In this document: positions 1-10,900 of the stretch, one piece after another | How the letters are laid out: each line of letters opens with the position of its first letter | Position numbering within the stretch: the first letter of the stretch is position 1 | Source: Ranitomeya variabilis | Lineage: Eukaryota > Chordata > Amphibia > Anura > Dendrobatidae | NCBI RefSeq assembly: GCF_051348905.1 | Contig: NC_135238.1 | Span: 92,565,988-92,629,987 of the forward strand | Direction of reading: 5' to 3' | DNA length: 64,000 bases | Notes under the pieces: model-generated | Told to the model about the DNA's origin: nothing | Seen by the model: only the letters and a program-made list of their open reading frames with translations | Databases searched by the model: none | Made by a program: the position numbers and the translations under genes

Positions 1-118
1 CTTTGTTTTCATCATCTCAGAAACAAACTTCCTATCTTTTCAATCATTCCTAATGTTTCCTACTTTTGTCCTTGCCGTGGCATTCCTTCTATCTGCCTAT
101 TCTGTATCATAAGCATGT

Positions 119-193
119 GGCACTGTGGCTTAGTTGGTTAAAGCGCCTGTCTAGTAAACCGGCAGACCCTGAGTTCGAATCTCAGCAGTGCCT
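119..193 (+). tRNA. tRNA-Thr-like, anticodon AGT, stem disturbed
   Basis: Acceptor, D and T arms match the canonical copy and both promoter boxes are intact. The anticodon loop reads CTAGTAA (AGT, the commonest vertebrate Thr anticodon). The 3' side of the anticodon stem is ACCGG in place of ACAGG, giving one mismatch, and one extra base follows, for a total of 75 nt. The same combined change is present in all 13 AGT copies, so they share one origin. It may be a pseudo-tRNA; a folding score would decide. Confidence 0.65.
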
Positions 194-309
194 TGTTTCC
201 ATCATCTCACAAACTTGCCATGGCTACGTCTCTACTGATAGTGCAATTGTGAGATTAAGAGTTTCTTCTGCATAAGAAATGAACCAGTGCTCAGGTTTTT
301 TATGCATGT

Positions 310-383
310 GACCCTGTGGCTTAGTTGGTTAAGGCGACTGTCTTGTAAACAAGAGACACTGAGTTGAAATCTCAGCAGTGCTT
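310..383 (+). pseudogene. A copy: decayed tRNA-Thr-like sequence (class example)
   Basis: Example of the A half of the dimer, present dozens of times. The acceptor strands GACCCTG/CAGTGCT pair poorly and the anticodon stem is mismatched (ACTGT against ACAAG). The B box reads GTTGAAATC in place of GTTCGAATC. The A box TGGCTTAGTTGG is intact. TTTT follows at 386-389, so the Pol III terminator sits with the copy least able to be a tRNA. Near-identity between A copies reflects array homogenisation more than selection on a cloverleaf. Confidence 0.85.
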
Positions 384-498
384 TGTTTTCATCATCTCAG
401 AAACAAACTTCCTATCTTTTCAATCAATCCTAATGTTTCCTACTTTTGTCCTTGCCGTGGCATTCCTTCTATCTGCCTATTCTGTATCATAAGCATGT

Positions 499-572
499 GG
501 CACTGTGGCTTAGTTGGTTAAAGCGCCTGTCTTGTAAACAAGAGACACTGAGTTGAAATCTCAGCAGTGCTT
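499..572 (+). pseudogene. Chimeric tRNA copy: B-type 5' half, A-type 3' half
   Basis: The 5' part (GGCACTG through GCGCCTGTCTTGTAAAC) is B-type. The 3' part (AAGAGACACTGAGTTGAAATC and CAGTGCT) is A-type. The switch falls at or near the anticodon loop, which both types share. Similar chimeras occur near 1,433, 5,984, 15,200, 15,780, 17,460, 18,030, 18,610 and 30,243. They look like products of unequal crossover or gene conversion inside the tRNA. Confidence 0.8.
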
Positions 573-687
573 GGTTTTCATCATCTCAGAAACAAACTTC
601 CTATCTTTTCAATCATTCCTAATGTTTCCTACTTTTGTCCTTGCCGTGGCATTCCTTCTATCTGCCTATTCTGTATCATAGGCATGT

Positions 688-761
688 GGCACTGTGGCTT
701 AGTTGGTTAAAGCGCCTGTCTTGTAAACAGGAGACCCTGAGTTCGAATCTCAGCAGTGCCT
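688..761 (+). tRNA. tRNA-Thr (TGT), canonical copy
   Basis: A 74-nt cloverleaf with every stem perfect. The acceptor stem is GGCACTG/CAGTGCC, the D stem GCTT/AAGC, the anticodon stem CCTGT/ACAGG with loop CTTGTAA (anticodon TGT, reads ACA), the variable loop AGACC, and the T arm CTGAG/CTCAG with loop TTCGAAT; the discriminator base is T. The A box TGGCTTAGTTGG and B box GTTCGAATC both fit the Pol III consensus. The body is very close to vertebrate tRNA-Thr as I know it. The oddity is downstream: the first run of four or more T is at 867-872, about 106 nt past the 3' end, so a primary transcript would carry a long trailer. Confidence 0.93.
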
Positions 762-1069
762 TGTTTCCATCATCATCTCACAAACTTGCCATGGCTACGT
801 CTCTACTGATAGTGCAATTGTGAGATTAAGAGTTTCTTCTGCATAAGAAATGAACCAGTGCTCAGGTTTTTTATGCATGTGACCCTGTGGCTTAGTTGGT
901 TAAGGCGACTGTCTTGTAAACAAGAGACACTGAGTTGAAATCTCAGCAGTGCTTTGTTTTCATCATCTCAGAAACAAACTTCCTATCTTTTCAATCATTC
1001 CTAATGTTTCATACTTTTGTCCTTGCCGTGGCATTCCTTCTATCTGCCTATTCTGTATCATAGGCATGT

Positions 1070-1144
1070 GGCACTGTGGCTTAGTTGGTTAAAGCGCCTG
1101 TCTAGTAAACCGGCAGACCCTGAGTTCGAATCTCAGCAGTGCCT
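1070..1144 (+). tRNA. tRNA-Thr-like (AGT)
   Basis: AGT-type copy like 119-193. Its downstream spacer is shortened: the stretch between the Thr copy and the next A copy lacks the GTGCAATT segment. Confidence 0.62.
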
Positions 1145-1622
1145 TGTTTCCATCATCTCACAAACTTGCCATGGCTACGTCTCTACTGATAGTGAGATTA
1201 AGAGTTTCTTCTGCATAAGAAATGAACCAGTGCTCAGGTTTTTTATGCATGTGGCTTCGTTGGTTAAGGCGACTGTCTTGTAAACAAGAGACACTGAGTT
1301 GAAATCTCAGCAGTGCTTTGTTTTCATCATCTCAGAAACAAACTTCCTATCTTTTCAATCATTCCTAATGTTTCCTACTTTTGTCCTTGCCGTGGCATTC
1401 CTTCTATCTGCCTATTCTGTATCATAAGCATGTGGCACTGTGGCTTAGTTGGTTAAAGCGCCTGTCTTGTAAACAAGAGACACTGAGTTCAAATCTCAGC
1501 AGTGCTTGGTTTTCATCATCTCAGAAACAAACTTCCTATCTTTTCAATCATTCCTAATGTTTCCTACTTTTGTCCTTGCCGTGGCATTCCTTCTATCTGC
1601 CTACTCTGTATCATAAGCATGT

Positions 1623-1697
1623 GGTGCTGTGGCTTAGTTGGTTACAAGCGCCTGTCTTGTAAACAGGAGACCCTGAGTTCAAATCTCAGCAGTGCCT
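1623..1697 (+). pseudogene. tRNA-Thr-like copy with extra D-loop base (class example)
   Basis: The acceptor reads GGTGCTG against CAGTGCC, paired through two G:T wobbles. The D arm has an inserted C (GGTTACAAGC), giving 75 nt. Anticodon stem and T arm are intact with anticodon TGT and B box GTTCAAATC. Further copies start at 2,947, 4,066, 7,108, 8,432, 9,551, 10,907, 12,737 and 13,654. It could still fold, so calling it a pseudogene is tentative. Confidence 0.6.
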
Positions 1698-1815
1698 TGT
1701 TTCCATCATTATCTCACAAACTTGCCATGGCTACGTCTCTACTAATAGTGCAATTGTGAGATTAAGAGTTTCTTCTGCATAAGAAATGAACCAGTGCTCA
1801 GGTTTTAATGCATGT

Positions 1816-1889
1816 GACCCTGTGGCTTAGTTGGTTAAGGCGACTGTCTTGCAAACAAGAGACACTGAGTTGAAATCTCAGCAGTGCTT
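1816..1889 (+). pseudogene. A copy with anticodon-loop triplet TGC (class example)
   Basis: Decayed A copy whose loop reads CTTGCAA, an Ala-type triplet TGC, in a Thr-derived body. Other copies start at 3,140, 7,301, 8,625 and 11,100. The anticodon stem is mismatched as in all A copies, so decoding is unlikely. Confidence 0.7.
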
Positions 1890-2385
1890 TGTTTTCATCA
1901 TCTCAGAAACAAACTTCCTATCTTTTCAATCATTCCTAATGTTTCCTACTTTTGTCCTTGCCGTGGCATTCCTTCTATCTGCCTATTCTGTATCATAAGC
2001 ATGTGGCACTGTGGCTTAGTTGGTTAAAGCACCTGTCTTGTAAACAGGAGACCCTGAGTTTGAATCTCAGCAGTGCCTTGTTTCCATCATCATCTCACAA
2101 ACTTGCCATGGCTACGTCTCTACTGATAGTGCAATTGTGAGATTAAGAGTTTCTTCTGCATAAGAAATGAACCAGTGCTCAGGTTTTAATGCATGTGACC
2201 CTGTGGCTTAGTTGGTTAAGGCGACTGTCTTGTAAACAAGAGACACTGAGTTGAAATCTCAGCAGTGCTTTGTTTTCATCATCTCAGAAACAAACTTCCT
2301 ATCTTTTCAATCATTCCTAATGTTTCATACTTTTGTCCTTGCCGTGGCATTCCTTCTATCTGCCTATTCTGTATCATAGGCATGT

Positions 2386-2460
2386 GGCACTGTGGCTTAG
2401 TTGGTTAAAGCGCCTGTCTAGTAAACCGGCAGACCCTGAGTTCGAATCTCAGCAGTGCCT
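2386..2460 (+). tRNA. tRNA-Thr-like (AGT)
   Basis: AGT-type copy like 119-193, followed by an A copy whose 5' end is shortened (GCATGTGGCTTAG at about 2,571, missing part of the acceptor strand). Confidence 0.62.
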
Positions 2461-3923
2461 TGTTTCCATCATCTCACAAACTTGCCATGGCTACGTCTCT
2501 ACTGATAGTGCAATTGTGAGATTAAGAGTTTCTTCTGCATAAGAAATGAACCAGTGCTCAGGTTTTTTATGCATGTGGCTTAGTTGGTTAAGGCGACTGT
2601 CTTGTAAACAAGAGACACTGAGTTGAAATCTCAGCAGTGCTTTGTTTTCATCATCTCAGAAACAAACTTCCTATCTTTTCAATCATTCCTAATGTTTCCT
2701 ACTTTTGTCCTTGCCGTGGCATTCCTTCTATCTGCCTATTCTGTATCATAAGCATGTGGCACTGTGGCTTAGTTGGTTAAAGCGCCTGTCTTGTAAACAA
2801 GAGACACTGAGTTCAAATCTCAGCAGTGCTTGGTTTTCATCATCTCAGAAACAAACTTCCTATCTTTTCAATCATTCCTAATGTTTCCTACTTTTGTCCT
2901 TGCCGTGGCATTCCTTCTATCTGCCTACTCTGTATCATAAGCATGTGGTGCTGTGGCTTAGTTGGTTACAAGCGCCTGTCTTGTAAACAGGAGACCCTGA
3001 GTTCAAATCTCAGCAGTGCCTTGTTTCCATCATTATCTCACAAACTTGCCATGGCTACGTCTCTACTAATAGTGCAATTGTGAGATTAAGAGTTTCTTCT
3101 GCATAAGAAATGAACCAGTGCTCAGGTTTTAATGCATGTGACCCTGTGGCTTAGTTGGTTAAGGCGACTGTCTTGCAAACAAGAGACACTGAGTTGAAAG
3201 CTCAGCAGTGCTTTGTTTTCATCATCTCAGAAACAAACTTCCTATCTTTTCAATCATTCCTAATGTTTCCTACTTTTGTCCTTGCCGTGGCATTCCTTCT
3301 ATCTGCCTATTCTGTATCATAAGCATGTGGCACTGTGGCTTAGTTGGTTAAAGCACCTGTCTTGTAAACAGGAGACCCTGAGTTTGAATCTCAGCAGTGC
3401 CTTGTTTCCATCATCATCTCACAAACTTGCCATGGCTACGTCTCTACTGATAGTGCAATTGTGAGATTAAGAGTTTCTTCTGCATAAGAAATGAACCAGT
3501 GCTCAGGTTTCAATACATGTGGTAAGCATGTGACCCTGTGGCTTAGTTGGTTAAGGCGACTGTCTTGTAAACAAGAGACACTGAGTTGAAATCTCAGCAG
3601 TGCTCTGTTTTCATCATCTCAGAAACAAACTTCCTATCTTTTCAATCATTCCTAATGTTTCCTACTTTTGTCCTTGCCGTGGCATTCCTTCTATCTGCCT
3701 ATTCTGTATCATAAGCATGTGGCACTGTGGCTTAGTTGGTTAAAGCACCTGTCTTGTATACCGGAGACCCTGAGTTCGAATCTCAGCAGTGCCTTGTTTC
3801 CATCATCATCTCACAAACTTGCCATGGCTACGTCTCTACTGATAGTGCAATTGTGAGATTAAGAGTTTCTTCTGCATAAGAAATGAACCAGTGCTCAGGT
3901 TTCAATACATGTTGTAAGCATGT

Positions 3924-3997
3924 GACCCTGTGGCTTAGTTGGTTAAAGCACCTGTCTTGTAAACGTGAGACCCTGAGTTCAAATCTCAGCAGTGCTT
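3924..3997 (+). pseudogene. tRNA-Thr-like copy with ACGTG anticodon-stem strand (class example)
   Basis: The 5' end is A-like (GACCCTG) and D-stem pairing is good. The anticodon stem CCTGT faces ACGTG, so two pairs are lost. The T arm is intact with B box GTTCAAATC, and TTTT follows shortly after the 3' end. This type is frequent from about 12 kb to the right edge, for example 19,384, and is usually followed after a short spacer of about 68 bp by a GGTGCTG or GGCGCTG copy. Confidence 0.75.
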
Positions 3998-5221
3998 TGT
4001 TTTCATCATCTCAGAAACAAACCTCCTATCTTTTCTATCATGCCTACTCTGTATCATAAGCATGTGGTGCTGTGGCTTAGTTGGTTACAAGCGCCTGTCT
4101 TGTAAACAGGAGACCCTGAGTTCAAATCTCAGCAGTGCCTTGTTTCCATCATTATCTCACAAACTTGCCATGGCTACGTCTCTACTAATAGTGCAATTGT
4201 GAGATTAAGAGTTTCTTCTGCATAAGAAATGAACCAGTGCTCAGGTTTTTTATGCATGTGACCCTGTGGCTTAGTTGGTTAAGGCGACTGTCTTGTAAAC
4301 AAGAGACACTGAGTTGAAATCTCAGCAGTGCTTCGTTTTCATCATCTCAGAAACAAACTTCCTATCTTTTCAATCATTCCTAATGTTTCCTACTTTTGTC
4401 CTTGCCGTGGCATTCCTTCTAACTGCCTATTCTGTATCATAAGCATGTGGCACTGTGGCTTAGTTGGTTAAAGCACCTGTCTTGTAAACAGGAGACCCTG
4501 AGTTTGAATCTCAGCAGTGCCTTGTTTCCATCATCATCTCACAAACTTGCCATGGCTACGTCTCTACTGATAGTGCAATTGTGAGATTAAGAGTTTCTTC
4601 TGCATAAGAAATGAACCAGTGCTCAGGTTTCAATACATGTGGTAAGCATGTGACCCTGTGGCTTAGTTGGTTAAGGCGACTGTCTTGTAAACAAGAGACA
4701 CTGAGTTGAAATCTCAGCAGTGCTCTGTTTTCATCATCTCAGAAACAAACTTCCTATCTTTTCAATCATTCCTAATGTTTCCTACTTTTGTCCTTGCCGT
4801 GGCATTCCTTCTATCTGCCTATTCTGTATCATAAGCATGTGGCACTGTGGCTTAGTTGGTTAAAGCACCTGTCTTGTAAACAGGAGACCCTGAGTTTGAA
4901 TCTCAGCAGTGCCTTGTTTCCATCATCATCTCACAAACTTGCCATGGCTACGTCTCTACTGATAGTGCAATTGTGAGATTAAGAGTTTCTTCTGCATAAG
5001 AAATGAACCAGTGCTCAGGTTTTAATGCATGTGACCCTGTGGCTTAGTTGGTTAAGGCGACTGTCTTGTAAACAAGAGACACTGAGTTGAAATCTCAGCA
5101 GTACTTTGTTTTCATCATCTCAGAAACAAACTTCCTATCTTTTCAATCATTCCTAATGTTTCCTACTTTTGTCCTTGCCGTGGCATTCCTTCTATCTGCC
5201 TATTCTGTATCATAAGCATGT

Positions 5222-5295
5222 GGCACTGTGGCTTAGTTGGTTAAAGCGCCTGTCTTCTAGACAGGAGACACTGAGTTTGAATCTCAGCAGTTCTT
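5222..5295 (+). pseudogene. Thr-body tRNA-like copy, anticodon-loop triplet TCT
   Basis: A paired CCTGT/ACAGG anticodon stem encloses CTTCTAG, so the triplet at 34-36 is TCT (Arg type). The acceptor 3' strand is CAGTTCT, which mispairs with GGCACTG, and the B box is weakened to GTTTGAATC. Probably not a working tRNA. Confidence 0.7.
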
Positions 5296-5603
5296 TGTTT
5301 CCATCATCATCTCACAAATTTACCATGGCTACGTCTCTACTTATAAGTGCAATTGTGAGATTAAGAGTTTCTTCTGCATAAGAAATGAACCAGTGCTCAG
5401 GTTTTAATGCATGTGACCCTGTGGCTTAGTTGGTTAAGGCGACTGTCTTGTAAACAAGAGACACTGAGTTGAAATCTCAGCAGTGCTTTGTTTTCATCAT
5501 CTCAGAAACAAACTTCCTATCTTTTCAATCATTCCTAATGTTTCCTACTTTTGTCCTTGCCGTGGCATTCCTTCTATCTGCCTATTCTGTATCATAAGCA
5601 TGT

Positions 5604-5678
5604 GGCACTGTGGCTTAGTTGGTTAAAGCGCCTGTCTAGTAAACCGGCAGACCCTGAGTTCGAATCTCAGCAGTGCCT
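5604..5678 (+). tRNA. tRNA-Thr-like (AGT)
   Basis: Partner of 119-193 in the 5,485-bp duplication. Confidence 0.62.
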
Positions 5679-6172
5679 TGTTTCCATCATCTCACAAACT
5701 TGCCATGGCTACGTCTCTACTGATAGTGCAATTGTGAGATTAAGAGTTTCTTCTGCATAAGAAATGAACCAGTGCTCAGGTTTTTTATGCATGTGACCCT
5801 GTGGCTTAGTTGGTTAAGGCGACTGTCTTGTAAACAAGAGACACTGAGTTGAAATCTCAGCAGTGCTTTGTTTTCATCATCTCAGAAACAAACTTCCTAT
5901 CTTTTCAATCAATCCTAATGTTTCCTACTTTTGTCCTTGCCGTGGCATTCCTTCTATCTGCCTATTCTGTATCATAAGCATGTGGCACTGTGGCTTAGTT
6001 GGTTAAAGCGCCTGTCTTGTAAACAAGAGACACTGAGTTGAAATCTCAGCAGTGCTTGGTTTTCATCATCTCAGAAACAAACTTCCTATCTTTTCAATCA
6101 TTCCTAATGTTTCCTACTTTTGTCCTTGCCGTGGCATTCCTTCTATCTGCCTATTCTGTATCATAGGCATGT

Positions 6173-6246
6173 GGCACTGTGGCTTAGTTGGTTAAAGCGC
6201 CTGTCTTGTAAACAGGAGACCCTGAGTTCGAATCTCAGCAGTGCCT
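6173..6246 (+). tRNA. tRNA-Thr (TGT), canonical copy
   Basis: Identical to the copy at 688-761 and displaced from it by exactly 5,485 bp, so it is the second member of the large tandem duplication. All stems are perfect and both internal promoter boxes are intact. Confidence 0.93.
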
Positions 6247-6554
6247 TGTTTCCATCATCATCTCACAAACTTGCCATGGCTACGTCTCTACTGATAGTGC
6301 AATTGTGAGATTAAGAGTTTCTTCTGCATAAGAAATGAACCAGTGCTCAGGTTTTTTATGCATGTGACCCTGTGGCTTAGTTGGTTAAGGCGACTGTCTT
6401 GTAAACAAGAGACACTGAGTTGAAATCTCAGCAGTGCTTTGTTTTCATCATCTCAGAAACAAACTTCCTATCTTTTCAATCATTCCTAATGTTTCATACT
6501 TTTGTCCTTGCCGTGGCATTCCTTCTATCTGCCTATTCTGTATCATAGGCATGT

Positions 6555-6629
6555 GGCACTGTGGCTTAGTTGGTTAAAGCGCCTGTCTAGTAAACCGGCA
6601 GACCCTGAGTTCGAATCTCAGCAGTGCCT
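6555..6629 (+). tRNA. tRNA-Thr-like (AGT)
   Basis: Partner of 1,070-1,144 in the 5,485-bp duplication, with the same shortened downstream spacer. Confidence 0.62.
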
Positions 6630-7870
6630 TGTTTCCATCATCTCACAAACTTGCCATGGCTACGTCTCTACTGATAGTGAGATTAAGAGTTTCTTCTGCA
6701 TAAGAAATGAACCAGTGCTCAGGTTTTTTATGCATGTGGCTTCGTTGGTTAAGGCGACTGTCTTGTAAACAAGAGACACTGAGTTGAAATCTCAGCAGTG
6801 CTTTGTTTTCATCATCTCAGAAACAAACTTCCTATCTTTTCAATCATTCCTAATGTTTCCTACTTTTGTCCTTGCCGTGGCATTCCTTCTATCTGCCTAT
6901 TCTGTATCATAAGCATGTGGCACTGTGGCTTAGTTGGTTAAAGCGCCTGTCTTGTAAACAAGAGACACTGAGTTCAAATCTCAGCAGTGCTTGGTTTTCA
7001 TCATCTCAGAAACAAACTTCCTATCTTTTCAATCATTCCTAATGTTTCCTACTTTTGTCCTTGCCGTGGCATTCCTTCTATCTGCCTACTCTGTATCATA
7101 AGCATGTGGTGCTGTGGCTTAGTTGGTTACAAGCGCCTGTCTTGTAAACAGGAGACCCTGAGTTCAAATCTCAGCAGTGCCTTGTTTCCATCATTATCTC
7201 ACAAACTTGCCATGGCTACGTCTCTACTAATAGTGCAATTGTGAGATTAAGAGTTTCTTCTGCATAAGAAATGAACCAGTGCTCAGGTTTTAATGCATGT
7301 GACCCTGTGGCTTAGTTGGTTAAGGCGACTGTCTTGCAAACAAGAGACACTGAGTTGAAATCTCAGCAGTGCTTTGTTTTCATCATCTCAGAAACAAACT
7401 TCCTATCTTTTCAATCATTCCTAATGTTTCCTACTTTTGTCCTTGCCGTGGCATTCCTTCTATCTGCCTATTCTGTATCATAAGCATGTGGCACTGTGGC
7501 TTAGTTGGTTAAAGCACCTGTCTTGTAAACAGGAGACCCTGAGTTTGAATCTCAGCAGTGCCTTGTTTCCATCATCATCTCACAAACTTGCCATGGCTAC
7601 GTCTCTACTGATAGTGCAATTGTGAGATTAAGAGTTTCTTCTGCATAAGAAATGAACCAGTGCTCAGGTTTTAATGCATGTGACCCTGTGGCTTAGTTGG
7701 TTAAGGCGACTGTCTTGTAAACAAGAGACACTGAGTTGAAATCTCAGCAGTGCTTTGTTTTCATCATCTCAGAAACAAACTTCCTATCTTTTCAATCATT
7801 CCTAATGTTTCATACTTTTGTCCTTGCCGTGGCATTCCTTCTATCTGCCTATTCTGTATCATAGGCATGT

Positions 7871-7945
7871 GGCACTGTGGCTTAGTTGGTTAAAGCGCCT
7901 GTCTAGTAAACCGGCAGACCCTGAGTTCGAATCTCAGCAGTGCCT
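7871..7945 (+). tRNA. tRNA-Thr-like (AGT)
   Basis: Partner of 2,386-2,460 in the 5,485-bp duplication. Confidence 0.62.
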
Positions 7946-10900
7946 TGTTTCCATCATCTCACAAACTTGCCATGGCTACGTCTCTACTGATAGTGCAATT
8001 GTGAGATTAAGAGTTTCTTCTGCATAAGAAATGAACCAGTGCTCAGGTTTTTTATGCATGTGGCTTAGTTGGTTAAGGCGACTGTCTTGTAAACAAGAGA
8101 CACTGAGTTGAAATCTCAGCAGTGCTTTGTTTTCATCATCTCAGAAACAAACTTCCTATCTTTTCAATCATTCCTAATGTTTCCTACTTTTGTCCTTGCC
8201 GTGGCATTCCTTCTATCTGCCTATTCTGTATCATAAGCATGTGGCACTGTGGCTTAGTTGGTTAAAGCGCCTGTCTTGTAAACAAGAGACACTGAGTTCA
8301 AATCTCAGCAGTGCTTGGTTTTCATCATCTCAGAAACAAACTTCCTATCTTTTCAATCATTCCTAATGTTTCCTACTTTTGTCCTTGCCGTGGCATTCCT
8401 TCTATCTGCCTACTCTGTATCATAAGCATGTGGTGCTGTGGCTTAGTTGGTTACAAGCGCCTGTCTTGTAAACAGGAGACCCTGAGTTCAAATCTCAGCA
8501 GTGCCTTGTTTCCATCATTATCTCACAAACTTGCCATGGCTACGTCTCTACTAATAGTGCAATTGTGAGATTAAGAGTTTCTTCTGCATAAGAAATGAAC
8601 CAGTGCTCAGGTTTTAATGCATGTGACCCTGTGGCTTAGTTGGTTAAGGCGACTGTCTTGCAAACAAGAGACACTGAGTTGAAATCTCAGCAGTGCTTTG
8701 TTTTCATCATCTCAGAAACAAACTTCCTATCTTTTCAATCATTCCTAATGTTTCCTACTTTTGTCCTTGCCGTGGCATTCCTTCTATCTGCCTATTCTGT
8801 ATCATAAGCATGTGGCACTGTGGCTTAGTTGGTTAAAGCACCTGTCTTGTAAACAGGAGACCCTGAGTTTGAATCTCAGCAGTGCCTTGTTTCCATCATC
8901 ATCTCACAAACTTGCCATGGCTACGTCTCTACTGATAGTGCAATTGTGAGATTAAGAGTTTCTTCTGCATAAGAAATGAACCAGTGCTCAGGTTTCAATA
9001 CATGTGGTAAGCATGTGACCCTGTGGCTTAGTTGGTTAAGGCGACTGTCTTGTAAACAAGAGACACTGAGTTGAAATCTCAGCAGTGCTCTGTTTTCATC
9101 ATCTCAGAAACAAACTTCCTATCTTTTCAATCATTCCTAATGTTTCCTACTTTTGTCCTTGCCGTGGCATTCCTTCTATCTGCCTATTCTGTATCATAAG
9201 CATGTGGCACTGTGGCTTAGTTGGTTAAAGCACCTGTCTTGTATACCGGAGACCCTGAGTTCGAATCTCAGCAGTGCCTTGTTTCCATCATCATCTCACA
9301 AACTTGCCATGGCTACGTCTCTACTGATAGTGCAATTGTGAGATTAAGAGTTTCTTCTGCATAAGAAATGAACCAGTGCTCAGGTTTCAATACATGTTGT
9401 AAGCATGTGACCCTGTGGCTTAGTTGGTTAAAGCACCTGTCTTGTAAACGTGAGACCCTGAGTTCAAATCTCAGCAGTGCTTTGTTTTCATCATCTCAGA
9501 AACAAACCTCCTATCTTTTCTATCATGCCTACTCTGTATCATAAGCATGTGGTGCTGTGGCTTAGTTGGTTACAAGCGCCTGTCTTGTAAACAGGAGACC
9601 CTGAGTTCAAATCTCAGCAGTGCCTTGTTTCCATCATTATCTCACAAACTTGCCATGGCTACGTCTCTACTAATAGTGCAATTGTGAGATTAAGAGTTTC
9701 TTCTGCATAAGAAATGAACCAGTGCTCAGGTTTTTTATGCATGTGACCCTGTGGCTTAGTTGGTTAAGGCGACTGTCTTGTAAACAAGAGACACTGAGTT
9801 GAAATCTCAGCAGTGCTTCGTTTTCATCATCTCAGAAACAAACTTCCTATCTTTTCAATCATTCCTAATGTTTCCTACTTTTGTCCTTGCCGTGGCATTC
9901 CTTCTAACTGCCTATTCTGTATCATAAGCATGTGGCACTGTGGCTTAGTTGGTTAAAGCACCTGTCTTGTAAACAGGAGACCCTGAGTTTGAATCTCAGC
10001 AGTGCCTTGTTTCCATCATCATCTCACAAACTTGCCATGGCTACGTCTCTACTGATAGTGCAATTGTGAGATTAAGAGTTTCTTCTGCATAAGAAATGAA
10101 CCAGTGCTCAGGTTTCAATACATGTGGTAAGCATGTGACCCTGTGGCTTAGTTGGTTAAGGCGACTGTCTTGTAAACAAGAGACACTGAGTTGAAATCTC
10201 AGCAGTGCTCTGTTTTCATCATCTCAGAAACAAACTTCCTATCTTTTCAATCATTCCTAATGTTTCCTACTTTTGTCCTTGCCGTGGCATTCCTTCTATC
10301 TGCCTATTCTGTATCATAAGCATGTGGCACTGTGGCTTAGTTGGTTAAAGCACCTGTCTTGTATACCGGAGACCCTGAGTTCGAATCTCAGCAGTGCCTT
10401 GTTTCCATCATCATCTCACAAACTTGCCATGGCTACGTCTCTACTGATAGTGCAATTGTGAGATTAAGAGTTTCTTCTGCATAAGAAATGAACCAGTGCT
10501 CAGGTTTCAATACATGTTGTAAGCATGTGACCCTGTGGCTTAGTTGGTTAAAGCACCTGTCTTGTAAACGTGAGACCCTGAGTTCAAATCTCAGCAGTGC
10601 TTTGTTTTCATCATCTCAGAAACAAACTTCCTATCTTTTCAATCATTCCTAATGTTTCCTACTTTTGTCCTTGCCGTGGCATTCCTTCTATCTGCCTATT
10701 CTGTATCATAAGCATGTGGCACTGTGGCTTAGTTGGTTAAAGCGCCTGTCTTGTAAACAAGAGACACTGAGTTCAAATCTCAGCAGTGCTTGGTTTTCAT
10801 CATCTCAGAAACAAACTTCCTATCTTTTCAATCATTCCTAATGTTTCCTACTTTTGTCCTTGCCGTGGCATTCCTTCTATCTGCCTACTCTGTATCATAA

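Larger units (their letters stand above)
1..10362 (+). repeat. 5,485-bp tandem duplication within the array
   Basis: Landmark copies recur at exactly 5,485 bp: 119/5,604, 688/6,173, 1,070/6,555, 1,623/7,108, 2,386/7,871, 2,947/8,432 and 3,140/8,625. Matching runs from position 1 to about 4,877 and from 5,486 to about 10,362, where the two copies switch to different monomer types. By eye I noticed one base difference, inside the A copy at 3,140 versus 8,625. The duplication is therefore very recent, or kept alike by gene conversion, or partly an assembly effect. Confidence 0.9.

Noticed and set aside
66-275. Recurrent open frames of 62-88 codons starting MSLPWHSF or MLCFHHLRN in nearly every monomer
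   Set aside because: They run straight through the tRNA-like sequence and the spacer, change frame wherever the tRNA has a one-base change, and exist only because the repeat lacks stops in that frame.
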